A DNA stretch of 64,000 nucleotides, from the NCBI GenBank assembly GCA_007449985.2, contig VIIQ02000091.1:1-64000 (forward strand), in the 5' to 3' direction. A program made the translations under genes and the position numbers. Positions 11,048 through 24,464 of this stretch are shown one piece after another. Within the stretch, counting starts at the first letter, position 1. Each line of letters begins with the position of its first letter. The DNA comes from Desmodesmus armatus. Lineage: Eukaryota; Chlorophyta; Chlorophyceae; Sphaeropleales; Scenedesmaceae. The notes under the pieces were generated by a model. That model worked only from the letters and a program-made list of their open reading frames with translations. It was not told where the DNA came from and did not search any database.

Positions 11048-11592
11048 GATGACAAACTCTGACTTGGCCAGATCAGTTGCACCAAACCCTCATAAAAGGT
11101 GAGCGTGAGTGAGTCAGTGCAACTGAGCTGATGCTTGTTTAGCATTGCTGCAGTTCTCGGTGCAAAAGCATGACTTCGAGACTGTCAATGTGCCACGCTG
11201 GCAGTTGCTCGCAACCGTTTTCTCATTCTAGTTTGCGCACACAAGGCTGGTGTCCAAACAAGTCATTTCATCTGCAGAAAGACCTGCAGACGTCAATCCT
11301 TGAGAGGCTTGCCACAACTGAGCAGTGCAACAGAGAAAGAGGGACAGCCAGCCTGCTGTTCCCAGGATACTGCCTGATCTCGTGACTTTGTATAGATTTC
11401 GTACTGAGGTGGTTGTGATTGTCAGTGTGACCTGCAGACCAGCTGCTGCACTTGCTGTCAGGAGTCATACAGCCCGCTGGACTGCTGGCACCTAGGCAGG
11501 AGCAGATAGCCAAGCAGCTTGTGTGCTGAGCTATAGGTTCCTGTTTTGCTCAAACACAGCAGCATATTTGGCCTGATCTGCCGACTGGCTGC
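11048..11592. promoter_or_regulatory. Shared intergenic region between divergent LON-domain and UBC genes
   Basis: Head-to-head genes are separated by about 545 bases that must contain both promoters and 5' UTRs. I see no clear TATA box at a convincing spacing. No other coding exon is evident. Confidence 0.4.
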
Positions 11593-13494
<1,902 letters not shown>

Positions 13495-13855
13495 CAGGGA
13501 GCAACTCGCGTGGCCCATGTTAGCTGCCCCTCTCACACGCACAGGGACAAGTTGGGGTGTTGCCAGATGCCTTGTGGGCAGGTAACAGCAGGCGACCTGC
13601 GATGAGGAGAAGATCAGTAAGACTGTGCAGATGGGCTTTGACAGGGCCTCTGCAGTTGCTGCGCTCAGGGCAGCAGGCGGGGATGAAAATGCGGCTTTGG
13701 AGGCACTCCTGGGCAGCTAACACAGGGGCGGGGGAAGATTTGCGTGCCCCTCACATGCATGGGTACGGGTTGGGGTGCTACCGGCTGCCTCAACAGGGGG
13801 GGATGTGACTGCGGCTTTGGAGGCAATCCTGGCAGCTAACAGGAGGCGATATGTG

Positions 13856-13860
13856 TGTAA
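13856..13860 (+). terminator. TGTAA poly(A) signal candidate, UBC gene
   Basis: This is the first TGTAA after the UBC stop (about 360 bases on) and it lies beyond the second and third UBA copies. A normal transcript would therefore carry the duplicated copies in its 3' UTR. Confidence 0.45.
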
Positions 13861-14040
13861 TTCCCTGAGCACGTGTAGGGCCTTGTGCGCTCAGGGGAAG
13901 GCAAGGATGCAGCTGCGAGGTTGGCAGCTGTTTAGTGGTTGGTGTGACACCGCTCATGCGCACAGGGAGGGACCAGGTTGCACGTTAAGGGGTGAGGATG
14001 CAGCTGCGTTTTTGGCACCTGGGCGCCAGGTAGCCAGGTG

Positions 14041-15399
14041 ACATGATGTGATGTACATGCGATGTACATGCTGCTTGAAGTGCCAGGAGGGGGAGGGCTG
14101 CAGCTGCGGCTGTGGCTGCTGTGTGGTCGAGCCATCAGCAGCGCTTGTTGGGGGCTGAGGTGCTGTGCTGTCGTCTCTGCAGGCTCTATGCATTGTGCTG
14201 GGTGCTTGAGAGGGTCATGTGGTCTGAGGTAAGGATTATACAGTAGCTGTAGCTGCGGTGTGTTAACACATCCTGAGATCTCCGGCGAGCTATATGACTG
14301 TGCTGGGCTCATGAAAAGGCAGGGGAGGAGGTGAGGCTCCCTCAGCTGGTTGCAGTGGCTGCACAATGTGTGCTGGTTGCAGTAGCTGCACCATGCAGTT
14401 GCAGTAGCTGCACCATATAGGGGTGGCCACACCCCAACCCAGTGTAGCCAGGATCAGCTGGCCGTTGGCACCCTAGCTGGCCCGCCCCCTAGCTGGAGTG
14501 CCTGGCTAGGGGGTGGGGTAGCCGGGTTGGGGGTTCGTCGGCCTAGCGCGTGCAGTTGCAGTAGCTGCACCATGCAGTTGCAGCTGGTGACGGGTGCTGT
14601 ATGGCAGGACTTGCAGGCAGCCTGCAGTGCTGCCGTGCTGGGTCACGTGAACCCTCTGTACGCTGTTTGAGTCTGGTGCATCTGCTGGGCACATGACTGG
14701 CTTATCTGCATGTTGGTTGAAGGGAGGAGTGGACCACTCTTAGCGTTGCGTTCAACCTGCGTCTATGGAGGTCTGCAAATTTGGTTTGATGACAGGTGGT
14801 TTGGTGCATTGGATTGTGGGCAGTTGAAGGGTTTGTGTGCAGACAACTTAGGTATATCCAGGGCTATTCCAAGACCTTTTCCTGCTCTTGGACACAGCAG
14901 CGCTATCCAGAAAGTAAAGGGATTCACATCGGTCTGACTAAAGCCCTGAACATTGCAACACAATTATGACACAACTGCCTGGACCAAGTCGATAAACACT
15001 CCAAACTCGAGTATACAGCACCGTACACAGCATCTTGTACATACAGTAATAGTGTTTGAAACACTGCAGCACATATCCAAACCACCAGCCCTGAGGTATG
15101 AGGATGGGTCATCACACAACATCAACATGACTTGTTCCGCTCCTGGTGTCTGCATAGAAATCTCTCCTGCGCTGAAGACCCTCAAGGCCTGCCACTGTTC
15201 AGTGCTGCAATTGCCTCTGCCTGCCGAAAGAGGTCATGCTGTCCCCAAAGTGCAGGACATCCGTCTGTTCAAATCCTCCAGACAGCATCTGCACTGGAAA
15301 AAAGAGCATTTAGTCAAGTCACTCCAACTGCACCAACCAGCAACCACAAAGCCAACAGATAGCATCCTCATACTGGCCTGACTGGCTGCACGCAGACAC
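14041..15399. other. Intergenic DNA with short TGCAGTAGCTGCA repeats
   Basis: No gene is recognised. At about 14340-14415 and 14545-14590 the phrase GTTGCAGTAGCTGCACCATG is repeated several times; it contains the dyad TGCAGTAGCTGCA. Between them lies a CTAGCTGG/CCAGCTAG-like GC-rich stretch. The rest (14700-15399) has no credible exon and probably includes the 3' UTR of the acyltransferase on the minus strand. Confidence 0.4.
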
Positions 15400-16713
15400 C
15401 TACACCCCAACCCAGCTGAACACTTTGGGGGCCAGCGGAATACCAAAGGGATAGAAAGCCCGCTCTGCGAAAAGCCCTCCCGTCCTGAAAGGCTCAAGAA
15501 ACAAGGGACTCAACAAAGTGAAGAAAGACAGGGCCCATGCATGCTTGATCCATGCAGGTGCGGCGATGCTACTGCTGTTGTTGACGCTGGCACCGTTGCT
15601 GTTGCTGCCGCTGCCTGCCTTACTGCCTGCCCCACATGCTTGTGAGGTCACTTGTGCTGTGACAGTGCTGGTTTGGCCATGTGACTCCACAGCTGTGTTG
15701 GGTGGCAGCCACTTGCGAGGCACCAATTTTGACAGCATCATGATGATCTGCTGAACCCAATTTGAACTTTCAAACAGGACAACCGCACAATTGACCATGA
15801 AGAAAGCCATATGCCAGCCAGATGCAGCATCAAAGACGGCCCAGAGCAGGTATTCATGCATCAATCCACTGATCACAAACACAGCCACACACCGCATGCT
15901 GGTGCGCAGTGTGGGTGGGGCGTCTGGAAAGAGGGCGTTCACTGCTGCGGCCCCCAAACCCTCAAAGTAAAAGCGCAGGAACTGATGCCAGCGCATGGAC
16001 CAAAACTCAGTCACACTTGCTGCTGCTACAGGCCATTTGAAGGCTCGTGTGGGCATCTGTGCGGCAAGGTTTGCCAGCACAGGGATTCTGAATCCTAATA
16101 TGATCATTGCTATACGTATGTGGCCATACCTAACTTCCAGCTGCTGAGTCAGCAGTAGTGCTGCTGGGAAGGCAAAGGCACAGCTTGCAAGCCAACTGGG
16201 GCTGCTGTATGTGCTGATGCACATGCCGTTTCCGAAATAGCATAAGAGGTGCATGCCAACCTCATGTGTGGCGGCACATATGAGCCAAGTCGCAACAGCT
16301 TCATGCAGTAGTGACCACACAGAGGAACTGCTGTTGCCAGGCTGGCTGGATGGTTGCGCTGTGTGCTTGAGGTAACGCTGGTGTACCTTGATTACCCCCT
16401 CCAAAACATGCTTGGCAGGTGAAAGGCCGACCTCCATCACTGTGGGTTTCCTATTGGGGCCCTCCAAAAATGTCCAGTGCAGCACTGCAAAAGCTGCCAA
16501 GATCCCAGCCGATGCACAGTGGAGACCGAGCGTCTGTGTAGGGGTGAAGTAAATGTAACGCTGGATCACCGCTATTGAGCTGAACACAAGGATCCCAGCA
16601 AGCCAGCGTGGTGCTGATTTCTGGGCCCATGGACGCTGCAGCAGCAAAGCAAAAGCGAGAAGACTGAAGCCTTCAAAGACCATAGAGGCTACAGCGCGAA
16701 GAACGTCATTCAT
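15400..16713 (-). CDS. Intronless MBOAT-family acyltransferase, wax-synthase-like
   Basis: Wax synthases and related membrane-bound O-acyltransferases move a fatty acyl group from acyl-CoA onto an alcohol in the endoplasmic reticulum membrane. The single open frame gives 437 residues from the first ATG (16713). It has several hydrophobic segments, for example ILVFSSIAVI, CAFAFPAALLL and RCVAVFVISGL. The motif TEFWSMRWHQFLRFYF (about residues 235-250) and the later SGLMHEYLLW, with the presumed catalytic His near 286, match the wax-synthase-like domain. A Ser/Gly/Asn-rich loop lies between the last two membrane regions. There are no introns, unlike most neighbours, which suggests a retrocopy or transferred gene; this is inference. 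The substrate alcohol cannot be read from sequence. A diacylglycerol or sterol acyltransferase role is an alternative. Confidence 0.75.
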   Translation of the reverse strand: MNDVLRAVASMVFEGFSLLAFALLLQRPWAQKSAPRWLAGILVFSSIAVIQRYIYFTPTQTLGLHCASAGILAAFAVLHWTFLEGPNRKPTVMEVGLSPAKHVLEGVIKVHQRYLKHTAQPSSQPGNSSSSVWSLLHEAVATWLICAATHEVGMHLLCYFGNGMCISTYSSPSWLASCAFAFPAALLLTQQLEVRYGHIRIAMIILGFRIPVLANLAAQMPTRAFKWPVAAASVTEFWSMRWHQFLRFYFEGLGAAAVNALFPDAPPTLRTSMRCVAVFVISGLMHEYLLWAVFDAASGWHMAFFMVNCAVVLFESSNWVQQIIMMLSKLVPRKWLPPNTAVESHGQTSTVTAQVTSQACGAGSKAGSGSNSNGASVNNSSSIAAPAWIKHAWALSFFTLLSPLFLEPFRTGGLFAERAFYPFGIPLAPKVFSWVGV

Positions 16714-17070
16714 TGAAACCTTGATAGCAGACAGGATGAACAGCAAGGGACTGACCAGTGGTCAGTGACCACCCAAAGACGTCGCGTACTGTACACACCG
16801 ATAACCGTATACAGGAAGCGTTGGGGACTTGCCACAACAGATTAATCTATCACAGCAGATGTTCTGCAAGGCTGCACGTAATTCCAAGGGCGAAGACTGA
16901 CGTCATGATGATCACACGTCATATCCAGTACGTATGCCCAGGAGAGTGCTGTAAACCATTTTTCACATGTAACTCACGATGTATCTTGATCGAAACAAAC
17001 AGTGTGGCGCTGATTTCTCAGGTAGCCAAGGCCAACACATACTGTAGTTGGCATATAACCACTGTACAGG
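16714..17070. other. Intergenic, upstream of the acyltransferase
   Basis: This should hold the acyltransferase promoter and 5' UTR on the minus strand. No coding feature is recognised. Confidence 0.3.
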
Positions 17071-18047
17071 CTATAGCAACTGCAGTTGGGTTTCAAACGG
17101 CTTGACCAACTCACTCAAAAACAACAGTCTGTGTTTTACTGGTAAACTGGCACGTTCAGGGCAAGGTGTCTGAACGGTGGGGGGTGTGACTGACCCAGAC
17201 TTGGCTGCTGGGGTCCCGGCAACATCAGTATCCATGTCACAGGAGCTGCAGGGCTCGTGGTGGAGCAAGATCATGAACAGGCTCTCCTTACCCACCCCCC
17301 ACGCCACCTCCTTCACACGTGCATCACTTTCATCACTGCCCCCTCCCATGTGCTCATCATCTTTCATCATTGCTTACCACTCTCTCACTCACTCACTCCC
17401 TCACTCATCGTTCGATACGTTGAGATCCTCGAAAGACCCAGCCCACCAGTTACATGATGATCATGTAAGCTCAGGGGACCCAAAGCATGTCCGTCCAATG
17501 CAACTGAAGGCGCCACCTCCTTCACAGGAGCAGCAAACCACCTGCAACACACAAGGTTGGACAACATGCAAACATGAACAAGGCACAAAGCGGCCATTGA
17601 AGCACGTGGGGCGTGCTGAGCAACCAAGCATGCAGTGACACGCTGTCCCGACAAGCGAACAATCATGGCAAGGAAGGCACCTGCTCCCGGTGCTGCTGCT
17701 GGGGGAACAGGAATGTTCAAAACACCAGCCTGGGAACAAGAGACTAGCCCGTGGCACAGACGGCTTATCATGTGCTTGCACACACAGCGGGTGTGCCGTG
17801 CATGTGTGCAAGGCCTTTGTTGCACTGGTGGACCGACGGTAGTGCAGTTGGCAACAATTGCCAACTTGCATGCAAAAGATCCTTGATTTGCTTCCTGTGC
17901 CTGTGCTACACTGGCGTACTCGAGGTCAGCAGCACCGCCGCCACAACCACCAGCAGCAGCAGCAGCTGCAGCAGCAGCAGCAGCAGCAGAGACCCCTGGT
18001 CCCAAGCCTGCTGTCTTGACAGGCATGCCGGCAGGCCAGCTGGGCAC
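17071..18047 (-). other. Possible small multi-exon gene of unknown function
   Basis: Minus-strand open frames with coding-like composition and some splice-like edges occur here. The first is a Met-initiated segment with an alanine run and AADLEYASVAQAQEANQG (about 18047-17880). Then come GVLNIPVPPAAAPGA (near 17720), FAAPVKEVAPSVALDGHALG (near 17500) and an acidic start DESDARVKEVAW (near 17330). I could not connect them with consistent phases and I recognise no domain. The alanine run comes from a CAG/CTG triplet repeat at about 17955-17992. This may be a real but fast-evolving gene or chance. Confidence 0.2.
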
Positions 18048-19279
18048 CCGGTGGCTGGTTTGGTCCCTATCTCAAATACAGAAAGTTCATGTATTCCCTC
18101 TGATCAGCTCTCCCATCGTTGGAGACCGTGTCCACTGAGTCAGTGCTGGTTTGCAAAGCAGTGCAGAGCTGCTTTGCAGCAGCAGCAACAAAGATCAACC
18201 GGCCTGCTCCGCCCACACAGCAACACATAATCGATTACGGCCAGGACAAGCAATGGGCCGCAGTGCTTGGGGTTCTGGCCCGGGACCTGCCGCAGGTGTG
18301 AGAAGCTCTGCAGCAGCTGCTATGTGGTGCCAGCGTGCAACGCTGTCAGACAAAGTGCGGATCCACCACTGACAACAGCAGAGTGCGTTGGTAGGGTAGC
18401 GACATGGCTAGCACAGCAGGTTTGTCAGACAGGAACTGTCTATGGCCATGGGCGGGCGTTTGCAGCTGCCACCGCAGTGTGTTGCCATGGTGCCGGACCC
18501 TGTATGAAGGCGGTGCATTGTGAGGGCAGTTGCTGCTCCATGAGCCACACCCCTTTACACGCATCTGCCCTGAAGAGTGCACTCTGTGTGCGGTACAGAC
18601 ACGTTTGGCAGTACCAGTGTTGCCGATTGAGTCGGAAAGGAGGAGTGCAGGCGGAATTTGGCCCTCAAAACAGGTCTATTTTGCCTCCAACTGCCTCTAA
18701 CTGCCTCAAACCGTCAAGCCTTTGCCTTGGGGAGGCGGAATCCCACTCAAACTGATCGACAACACTGGGCGGTACATATGTCATGCGTCATCAACCGTAT
18801 CAACTGCAGATATCCACTCCTTGTTGTTGATGTGGATGCATTGTTTTGATACAACCCGCATTTGCATGGGCGGGCGATTGAGAGGAGGCTGCAAACTTGG
18901 AATGCTTCAATTTTGAGCCAGTCCAAGGTTGCACTGTTGTGATCTCGTAGCACCCCTGGGCGTCTGCACATCGAGGCATGCCCAAGAGGTTCTTACCTAA
19001 GTCTTACCTAAGTCAATTTCAGAAAGTACGCTCACGCGTTTATTCGTCACCCCCCCTTCCCAAGCCGTTTCGTAAGGGACTGTTATTGACACGTGCACGG
19101 TTTATGAACGAGGGTTATGAAGCCCGACTTGGGCGGACAGGTGCATAAAGCATATGATGGGAGCCATGTAGCTAATTATATTACTTCAGGGCGACGAATA
19201 AGTGCAGAACGCGCATACACTCCACTCCCGTCCCGTCAACAGTGCAAAACGGTCGAGACCCCGTGCTGATCAGGCAACC
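18048..19279. other. Intergenic, includes the promoter side of the NADH dehydrogenase gene
   Basis: No conserved coding segment is seen. The last 250 bases, before ATG 19280, are less repetitive and probably contain the promoter and 5' UTR of the NADH dehydrogenase gene. Confidence 0.35.
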
Positions 19280-22200
19280 ATGATGATGAGTACGTTTGAA
19301 AAGAGCCTTGTGACTCAACGAACGGCAGTAGCACAGCCTCAAGGACTGGTTTTCAGGATCAGTAGTGCCAGCAGCAAGACCGCCCCACTTCGCGCACCTC
19401 GCCAGCAGCTGGTGGTCACAAATGCTGTCTGCCGTCGTCAGGCTGTCCGCTACAGGGTACGTGGCGCTCGAGGCTGCTACACTACCTTGTACTGGTCATG
19501 TGTAATCTCGGAGCACAGAACATCAACAGACCTAGACGCGCACCGACACTCATCACCAGCTGCTTTCTTGATTTCAGAGGCCTGATGAACTCCCCAGGAG
19601 CGCTGCTGCAAGAGAGCCAGCATCAGTTGCCCCAGCACCACCCAGCACCCTGGGCGAGGCAGCAGCAGCACGCCCCAGGATTGTGGTGCTCGGCAGTGGC
19701 TGGGCCAGCATGAGCCTCATCCAAGCTTTGCCAGCCAACATCACGTAAGTGCATGTAGTTCACCACGGCGTCACTTGCTGACTGGTGTGGTGTCAGCTGT
19801 CCAATGGATACGACGCTCGGCCTGCTTTGCAGCTTTGTGTTTCGCCAGTGTCTTGTTCGCGCAGACGCAGGGCCTACGGCATCACAAGGCAGCATGTGGC
19901 ATAACATGCTGACCTGTGTCATCTGTCCAGATGGACACGACCCTTGACATGCTTTGCAGCACGGTGCTGCCGCTACAGAGAGCAGCATGCGGTCTGTGCA
20001 TACCTCTACACACCCCCGGTACTGAGTATCGAAGGTGTCCCCAACGTCACTAGTACTCACCCGTCATCACGCGTGTGTTGTACATGTGCTGGCTGCAGCG
20101 AGGTGTTTGACATCGTGCTGGTCTCCCCGCGCAACTACTTCCTGTACACACCGCTGCTTCCAGCAGTAGCTGCGGGTGCCATGGAAGAGCGCAGCATTGT
20201 GGAGCCAGTGCGCAGCATCATGCACGGCAAGGTGCGCCATCACGCATCACAGCACAGCACAGCAGTGAAGGCACCATGAAAGCATCTGCCCTGTCATGCG
20301 CAGCAGCAGTTTCATTGCGGCAACAGCGCTACGTCGTGAGCCCCTGGTCCCCTCGTTCAACAGTGGAAGCCCTGGGTGTGGGGCAGGGTCCATAGTTGAG
20401 CAGCCAGCACTTCCTGCCTGCCGCTGCAGCATGACATGCTGATGATTCGTGGCTGGGCTCCGTGCAGAAAAGTCATAGCCCACAGTGCTCTCTCATCAGT
20501 GCTTTTGTGCTGTCGTCACAGGGCCGCTACTTTGAGGCTGTGTGCACCAATGTCGACCCTGTCAACAAGGAGATCACAGCTTGCTTCCCCTCCGGCCATG
20601 CCGAATGCTTCAAGCTGCCGTATGACATGCTCATCATGGGGGTGAGTGCTGCCACCTAGGGTTGGGGTGCAGGGCACCTGCCTTCACTGCCTTGGGCAGG
20701 GTTTCCAGGGATGATGCAGTTTTGTGCTGTAAATATCAGCATGTATGTGACAGATCTGACGACTGGATACCCTAAGAGGCGTCTTGAAAGGCATGTGTGT
20801 TAGCTTGTTACCACTGCAGCTAAGGTAGTGGCGTCTTGAGCGTGCCAGCATAGCTCCAGCCACTGCCGTCACGGCACCTGAAGCAGTAACACATGGTGTG
20901 TTGTGGCGTGTGCAGATCGGCAGCGTGAACAACACCTTTGGCGTGCCCGGTGTGCGTGAGCACTGCCACTTCCTCAAGTCCCTGGAGGACGCACACAACC
21001 TGCGCACACGCATCACCGAGTGCTTCGAGCGGGCATCGCTGCCGAATGTAAGCTGATGGGCAGCAAGTGTGCTGCCAACATCGCATGCTCCATGTATACA
21101 CTAAGTGACAAGTGACAAGTGGGGCCCAATCTGCTCATAGGGCGCTTGTGCTGTACGACATGCTCAACCCAGAGAACATCCACCCAGAGAACATGACCCA
21201 CAGTTGCCGCTATACTTTGGGCGCCCAGAGCTCAAGGCTTGACAGTCTTCTAGCTTGCTTGCAGTAGCTGACCACTGCCACAGAATAAGCCGCAGTTTTA
21301 CCTTCTAACCAATCAACCCTTGTGACAAACCCACACCTCACTTTTGAACTGCTTTCTATTTGCATGGTGTCCCCAGGCAAGCGAGGAGGAGCGTGCGCGC
21401 CTGCTGTCCTTTGTTGTGTGTGGGGGCGGCCCCACTGGTGTGGAGGTGGCTGCTGAGCTGCATGACATGATACACCATGACCTCAAGGTGCGACCACACC
21501 CCTGCTTGGATAGGATTCAGAATCAGGGATGGGAATCAGAATTAGCGTTCTTTGGGAGTGTGACAGCATGCAAGTAGGCAGCTAGCGCACCAAACACAAG
21601 CCAGGCAGCTGTCTGCAGACACCTGAGTTAGGCTGCATGTACTGGTTGTCCCACATGCACTGACGGGAAGTGCCAATTCCCCATCATGGCAGCCTCACAC
21701 ATGCATTCCCACTCGACCTTTGTTGCCGATGGCTTGCCTGTCGTTGCTGCCTCACGCTGTGTACAGAACACCTTCCCCAAGCTGATGCAGTATGTCAAGA
21801 TCCGTGTGGTTGAGATGCTGGATCATGTGCTGGCCACCTACAACCCACGTGCCGGCAAGTACACCGAAAAGCTGTGGAAACGAGAGGGTGAGAGAGCGTT
21901 TGACAGCTATGCCAGATAGCGCCGGCAGCAGTATATGCTCTGCGTCCTGACGCAGGCTATTGCTGCAGGCCAGTGACAGTATCGTGCCATACTGCACTGG
22001 GACCATGGTCCACTGCTTTGACTTGCACGGTACGATTGTCTGGTTTCTTCTGGGTACATATCATTTGTTTCATGTGTTGCTGCTGTTCAGGTATCGAGCT
22101 GCTGCTCAACAGCCGGGTGCTGGGTGTGGATGAGGGGTCTGTCAAGGTAGCTGACAAGGAGGGCAGGGAGGCAAACATCCCCTTTGGCGCCTGCGTGTGG

Positions 22201-24464
22201 TCCACCGGGATAGGCATGCACCCACTTGTCAAGCAACTCAAGGAGGCCTTTCCTGCTGTACAGACACACAACAGGTTGGCTGGGTGGGGTTCTCTGGCTG
22301 ATTTTAGGGTTATGGACCCTTCCCTATACTCCAAAGCTTTTTGTGGAGTGGATGTACGGTAACTAGAAAAGGAGATGATGATCCTGGTATGCTTCAGTGT
22401 GCTAAGAATGGGCATGGCAAGATGACAAGCTTGCACTGTTCATGTGCATGATAGAGCCGTCTCTTGAGTACAGACCTACAGCTGTCCTGTTCCTGCCTTG
22501 CTGTGGTGCTCCCCCCCTTCACATCATGCTGTCGGCACAGGTGTGTCCTGACCGACGAGTTCTTCCGAGTGGACGGCAGTGACGGCAGCATCTTTGTCAT
22601 GGGCGATGCAGCGACCATCCACACGCCCCTCGCATCGGAGCATGTTGATGAGCTCTTTGACTCAGCAGATACAGACAAGGACGAGCTGTTGACCGTGGGC
22701 CAGCTGCAGAAGCTCCTGCATGACTTGGAGACCGAGTTTCCCCACCTTGCGAAGCATGCACGCTTCCTGGATGGCAAGCAGAACAGGTGTGTAGACACAG
22801 GATGTTGTTATAAGGGTGCTGAGTGCAGAGGTGTGTGGCGCATAAGGCTTGCCTGCACAGCTTGCTTTGGTCCTGACGGAAGCCTGTTGGGGTTCAGGCA
22901 GGCCCTGTATGCCCTGTTACTTCCATCCATGCCGCATGTATGGCGGCTGTGCACGATGACTTGCATCCAGCGAGTGCATGTCTTGAGGACCGGTCATAGT
23001 GTCAACAGGCTAGTCTCAAAAAGTGTGTTTGTAACAGTAACATGTAACAGTTACAGTAACAAAATGTGTGTGTGTTCAACACTGCCAGATTCACCAGCCT
23101 CATCGGCCCGCTGGCTGTGGGTGCTGCCAGCAGCAGCGTGCTCGCTGACCTTGACTTGAAGGGCAGGCTGAGCAGGGAGCAGTTCAGGGCGCTGCTGCAG
23201 GACATGGACAGCAGCGTGAGGGCGCTGCCAGCAACGGCACAGGTGCGCTGCAAGTTGTTGTTTCAAAATGTGCTGCGCCACTCCTGCTGGTGCTGTGGTG
23301 ACTCGGCACTTGTGATACCAACATGGTGGTGCAAGCTGCCGGTGCCTTGTATGCTTGACATCTAGAACATGACATAAAGAGAGCAAGCGAGGTCCTGTTT
23401 GTATGCATGTGCTGGCAAGTGCACTGCTACTTGCTGCAGGTGTTTCAGGTGTTGTGACACAAAGGTGCAAGCTGCTGTTGCCGTGTATTTGCTATTGCCA
23501 GCGACGATGACATCACTTGAAAAGCGCAGTTGAAATAGCGTGTCATGGCATGCATGTGCTTGCAGCTAGCTGTGGTGGTTGTGTCCACATGTGCTGACCC
23601 TTGCATTGCTGCGTGTGTACTGCTGTAGGTGGCTAAGCAGGAGGGTGAGTTTGTGGCTGATGTGCTGCAGAAGAATGCATTCGAGCCAGAGGTTGGGACA
23701 GTGAGGCTCAACGGCAAGCAGAAGCCCTTCAAGTGAGTGGGACTTGTTCAAAACGTTGCAGGACATCTGCAACTTCTCCTGGCTCGGTTTCCTTGGGCTG
23801 CATGCATGTACAGTACAATGTACAGTACACCCATCCGCCCCTAGGCGTCCCGGCCCTACACCGGTGTTACACCCCATTTTATGGCACACACCTAGGCACT
23901 CATCAATCCCAGCACTACCCGCATGTGTCTAGATTGTAATTAGACACGTGCACTACCTGCACCATGCTCCTGTGTGCCCTGTCAGCCCGTCTTCAGACGT
24001 CTTCAGGTGCTTCCATAAGGGCAGCCCAGCGGCGGCTGCACGCCACTGTCCGCCACTGTGCTAGCACCTGCTGCACGCCACTCAGTTATGCTGACACCAC
24101 ACGCATGTGCTGCCTGACCCCTGCCCCTGCCTCCCGGCAACCCTTCTTAGGGTGCTTCCACAAGGGCCTCCCAGCCCCTGCTGCATGCCATCAAGTTTTG
24201 CTTACAACATGTACGTGCTGCCTGCCCCCTGCCCCTGTTCCCTGTCAACCCTTCAGGTACTTCCACAAGGGCTCCCTTGCGTACGTGGGCAGCGACCGTG
24301 CCATCATGGATGTGCCTGTGGTGGGGGCCATCGCAGGGCCTGAGGCAGGCCTGGCATGGAGGGGCTACGAGACGATCGCACAGATCTCGCCCCGCAACGC
24401 CATGCTGGTGCTGCAGAACTTTGTGCGCACCAAGCTGTTTGGGCGGGACCTCAGCCAGGTCTAG
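19280..24464 (+). CDS. Type II (alternative, non-proton-pumping) NAD(P)H dehydrogenase with EF-hand-like insertion
   Basis: NDH-2 enzymes are FAD proteins on organelle membranes that pass electrons from NAD(P)H to quinone without pumping protons. Twelve exons join in phase: 19280-19456, 19578-19744, 20099-20231, 20522-20641, 20916-21047, 21377-21487, 21767-21887, 22091-22274, 22541-22786, 23089-23242, 23629-23732 and 24257-24464. They give 618 residues. Residues 1 to about 85 form a Ser/Ala/Arg-rich targeting peptide. The FAD dinucleotide motif is VVLGSGWAS (about 95-103), followed by [10 protein letters not shown]. The NAD(P)H motif is [16 protein letters not shown] (256-271). FVMGDAA (400-406) is the second FAD contact. 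Residues 425-436 ([12 protein letters not shown]) look like an EF-hand loop inserted as in plant NDB enzymes, but with Gln instead of Glu at position 12. Plastid or mitochondrial location cannot be decided here. Intron 11 holds duplicated copies of the exon 12 start. Confidence 0.9.
24001..24300 (+). repeat. Echo copies of exon 12 acceptor edge (NADH dehydrogenase intron 11)
   Basis: The real exon starts at 24257 with TACTTCCACAAGGGCTCCC after CTTCAG. Similar starts occur at 24007 (CTTCAG, TGCTTCCATAAGGGCAGCCC) and 24151 (CTTAG, TGCTTCCACAAGGGCCTCCC). The last two copies also share about 60 bases of preceding intron (GTGCTGCCTG, CCCCTGCCCCTG, CAACCCTTC), so the unit is about 105-145 bases. 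All keep AG acceptors. Confidence 0.8.

Noticed and set aside
18119..18755. Overlapping plus-strand open frames upstream of the NADH dehydrogenase gene
   Set aside because: Cys/His/Gln-rich frames without domains; they shift without splice signals and probably reflect base composition.
19796..19960. Echo-like repeat in NADH dehydrogenase intron 2 (CTGTCCA..ATGGA and GCTTTGCAGC)
   Set aside because: It is a partly conserved intronic repeat of about 125-base period but does not match either flanking exon, so it was not counted as an exon echo.
21957..22020. Possible extra NADH dehydrogenase exon after a CAG
   Set aside because: Exon 7 joins 22091 in phase ([12 protein letters not shown]), as in other type II dehydrogenases, so the segment is part of the intron.
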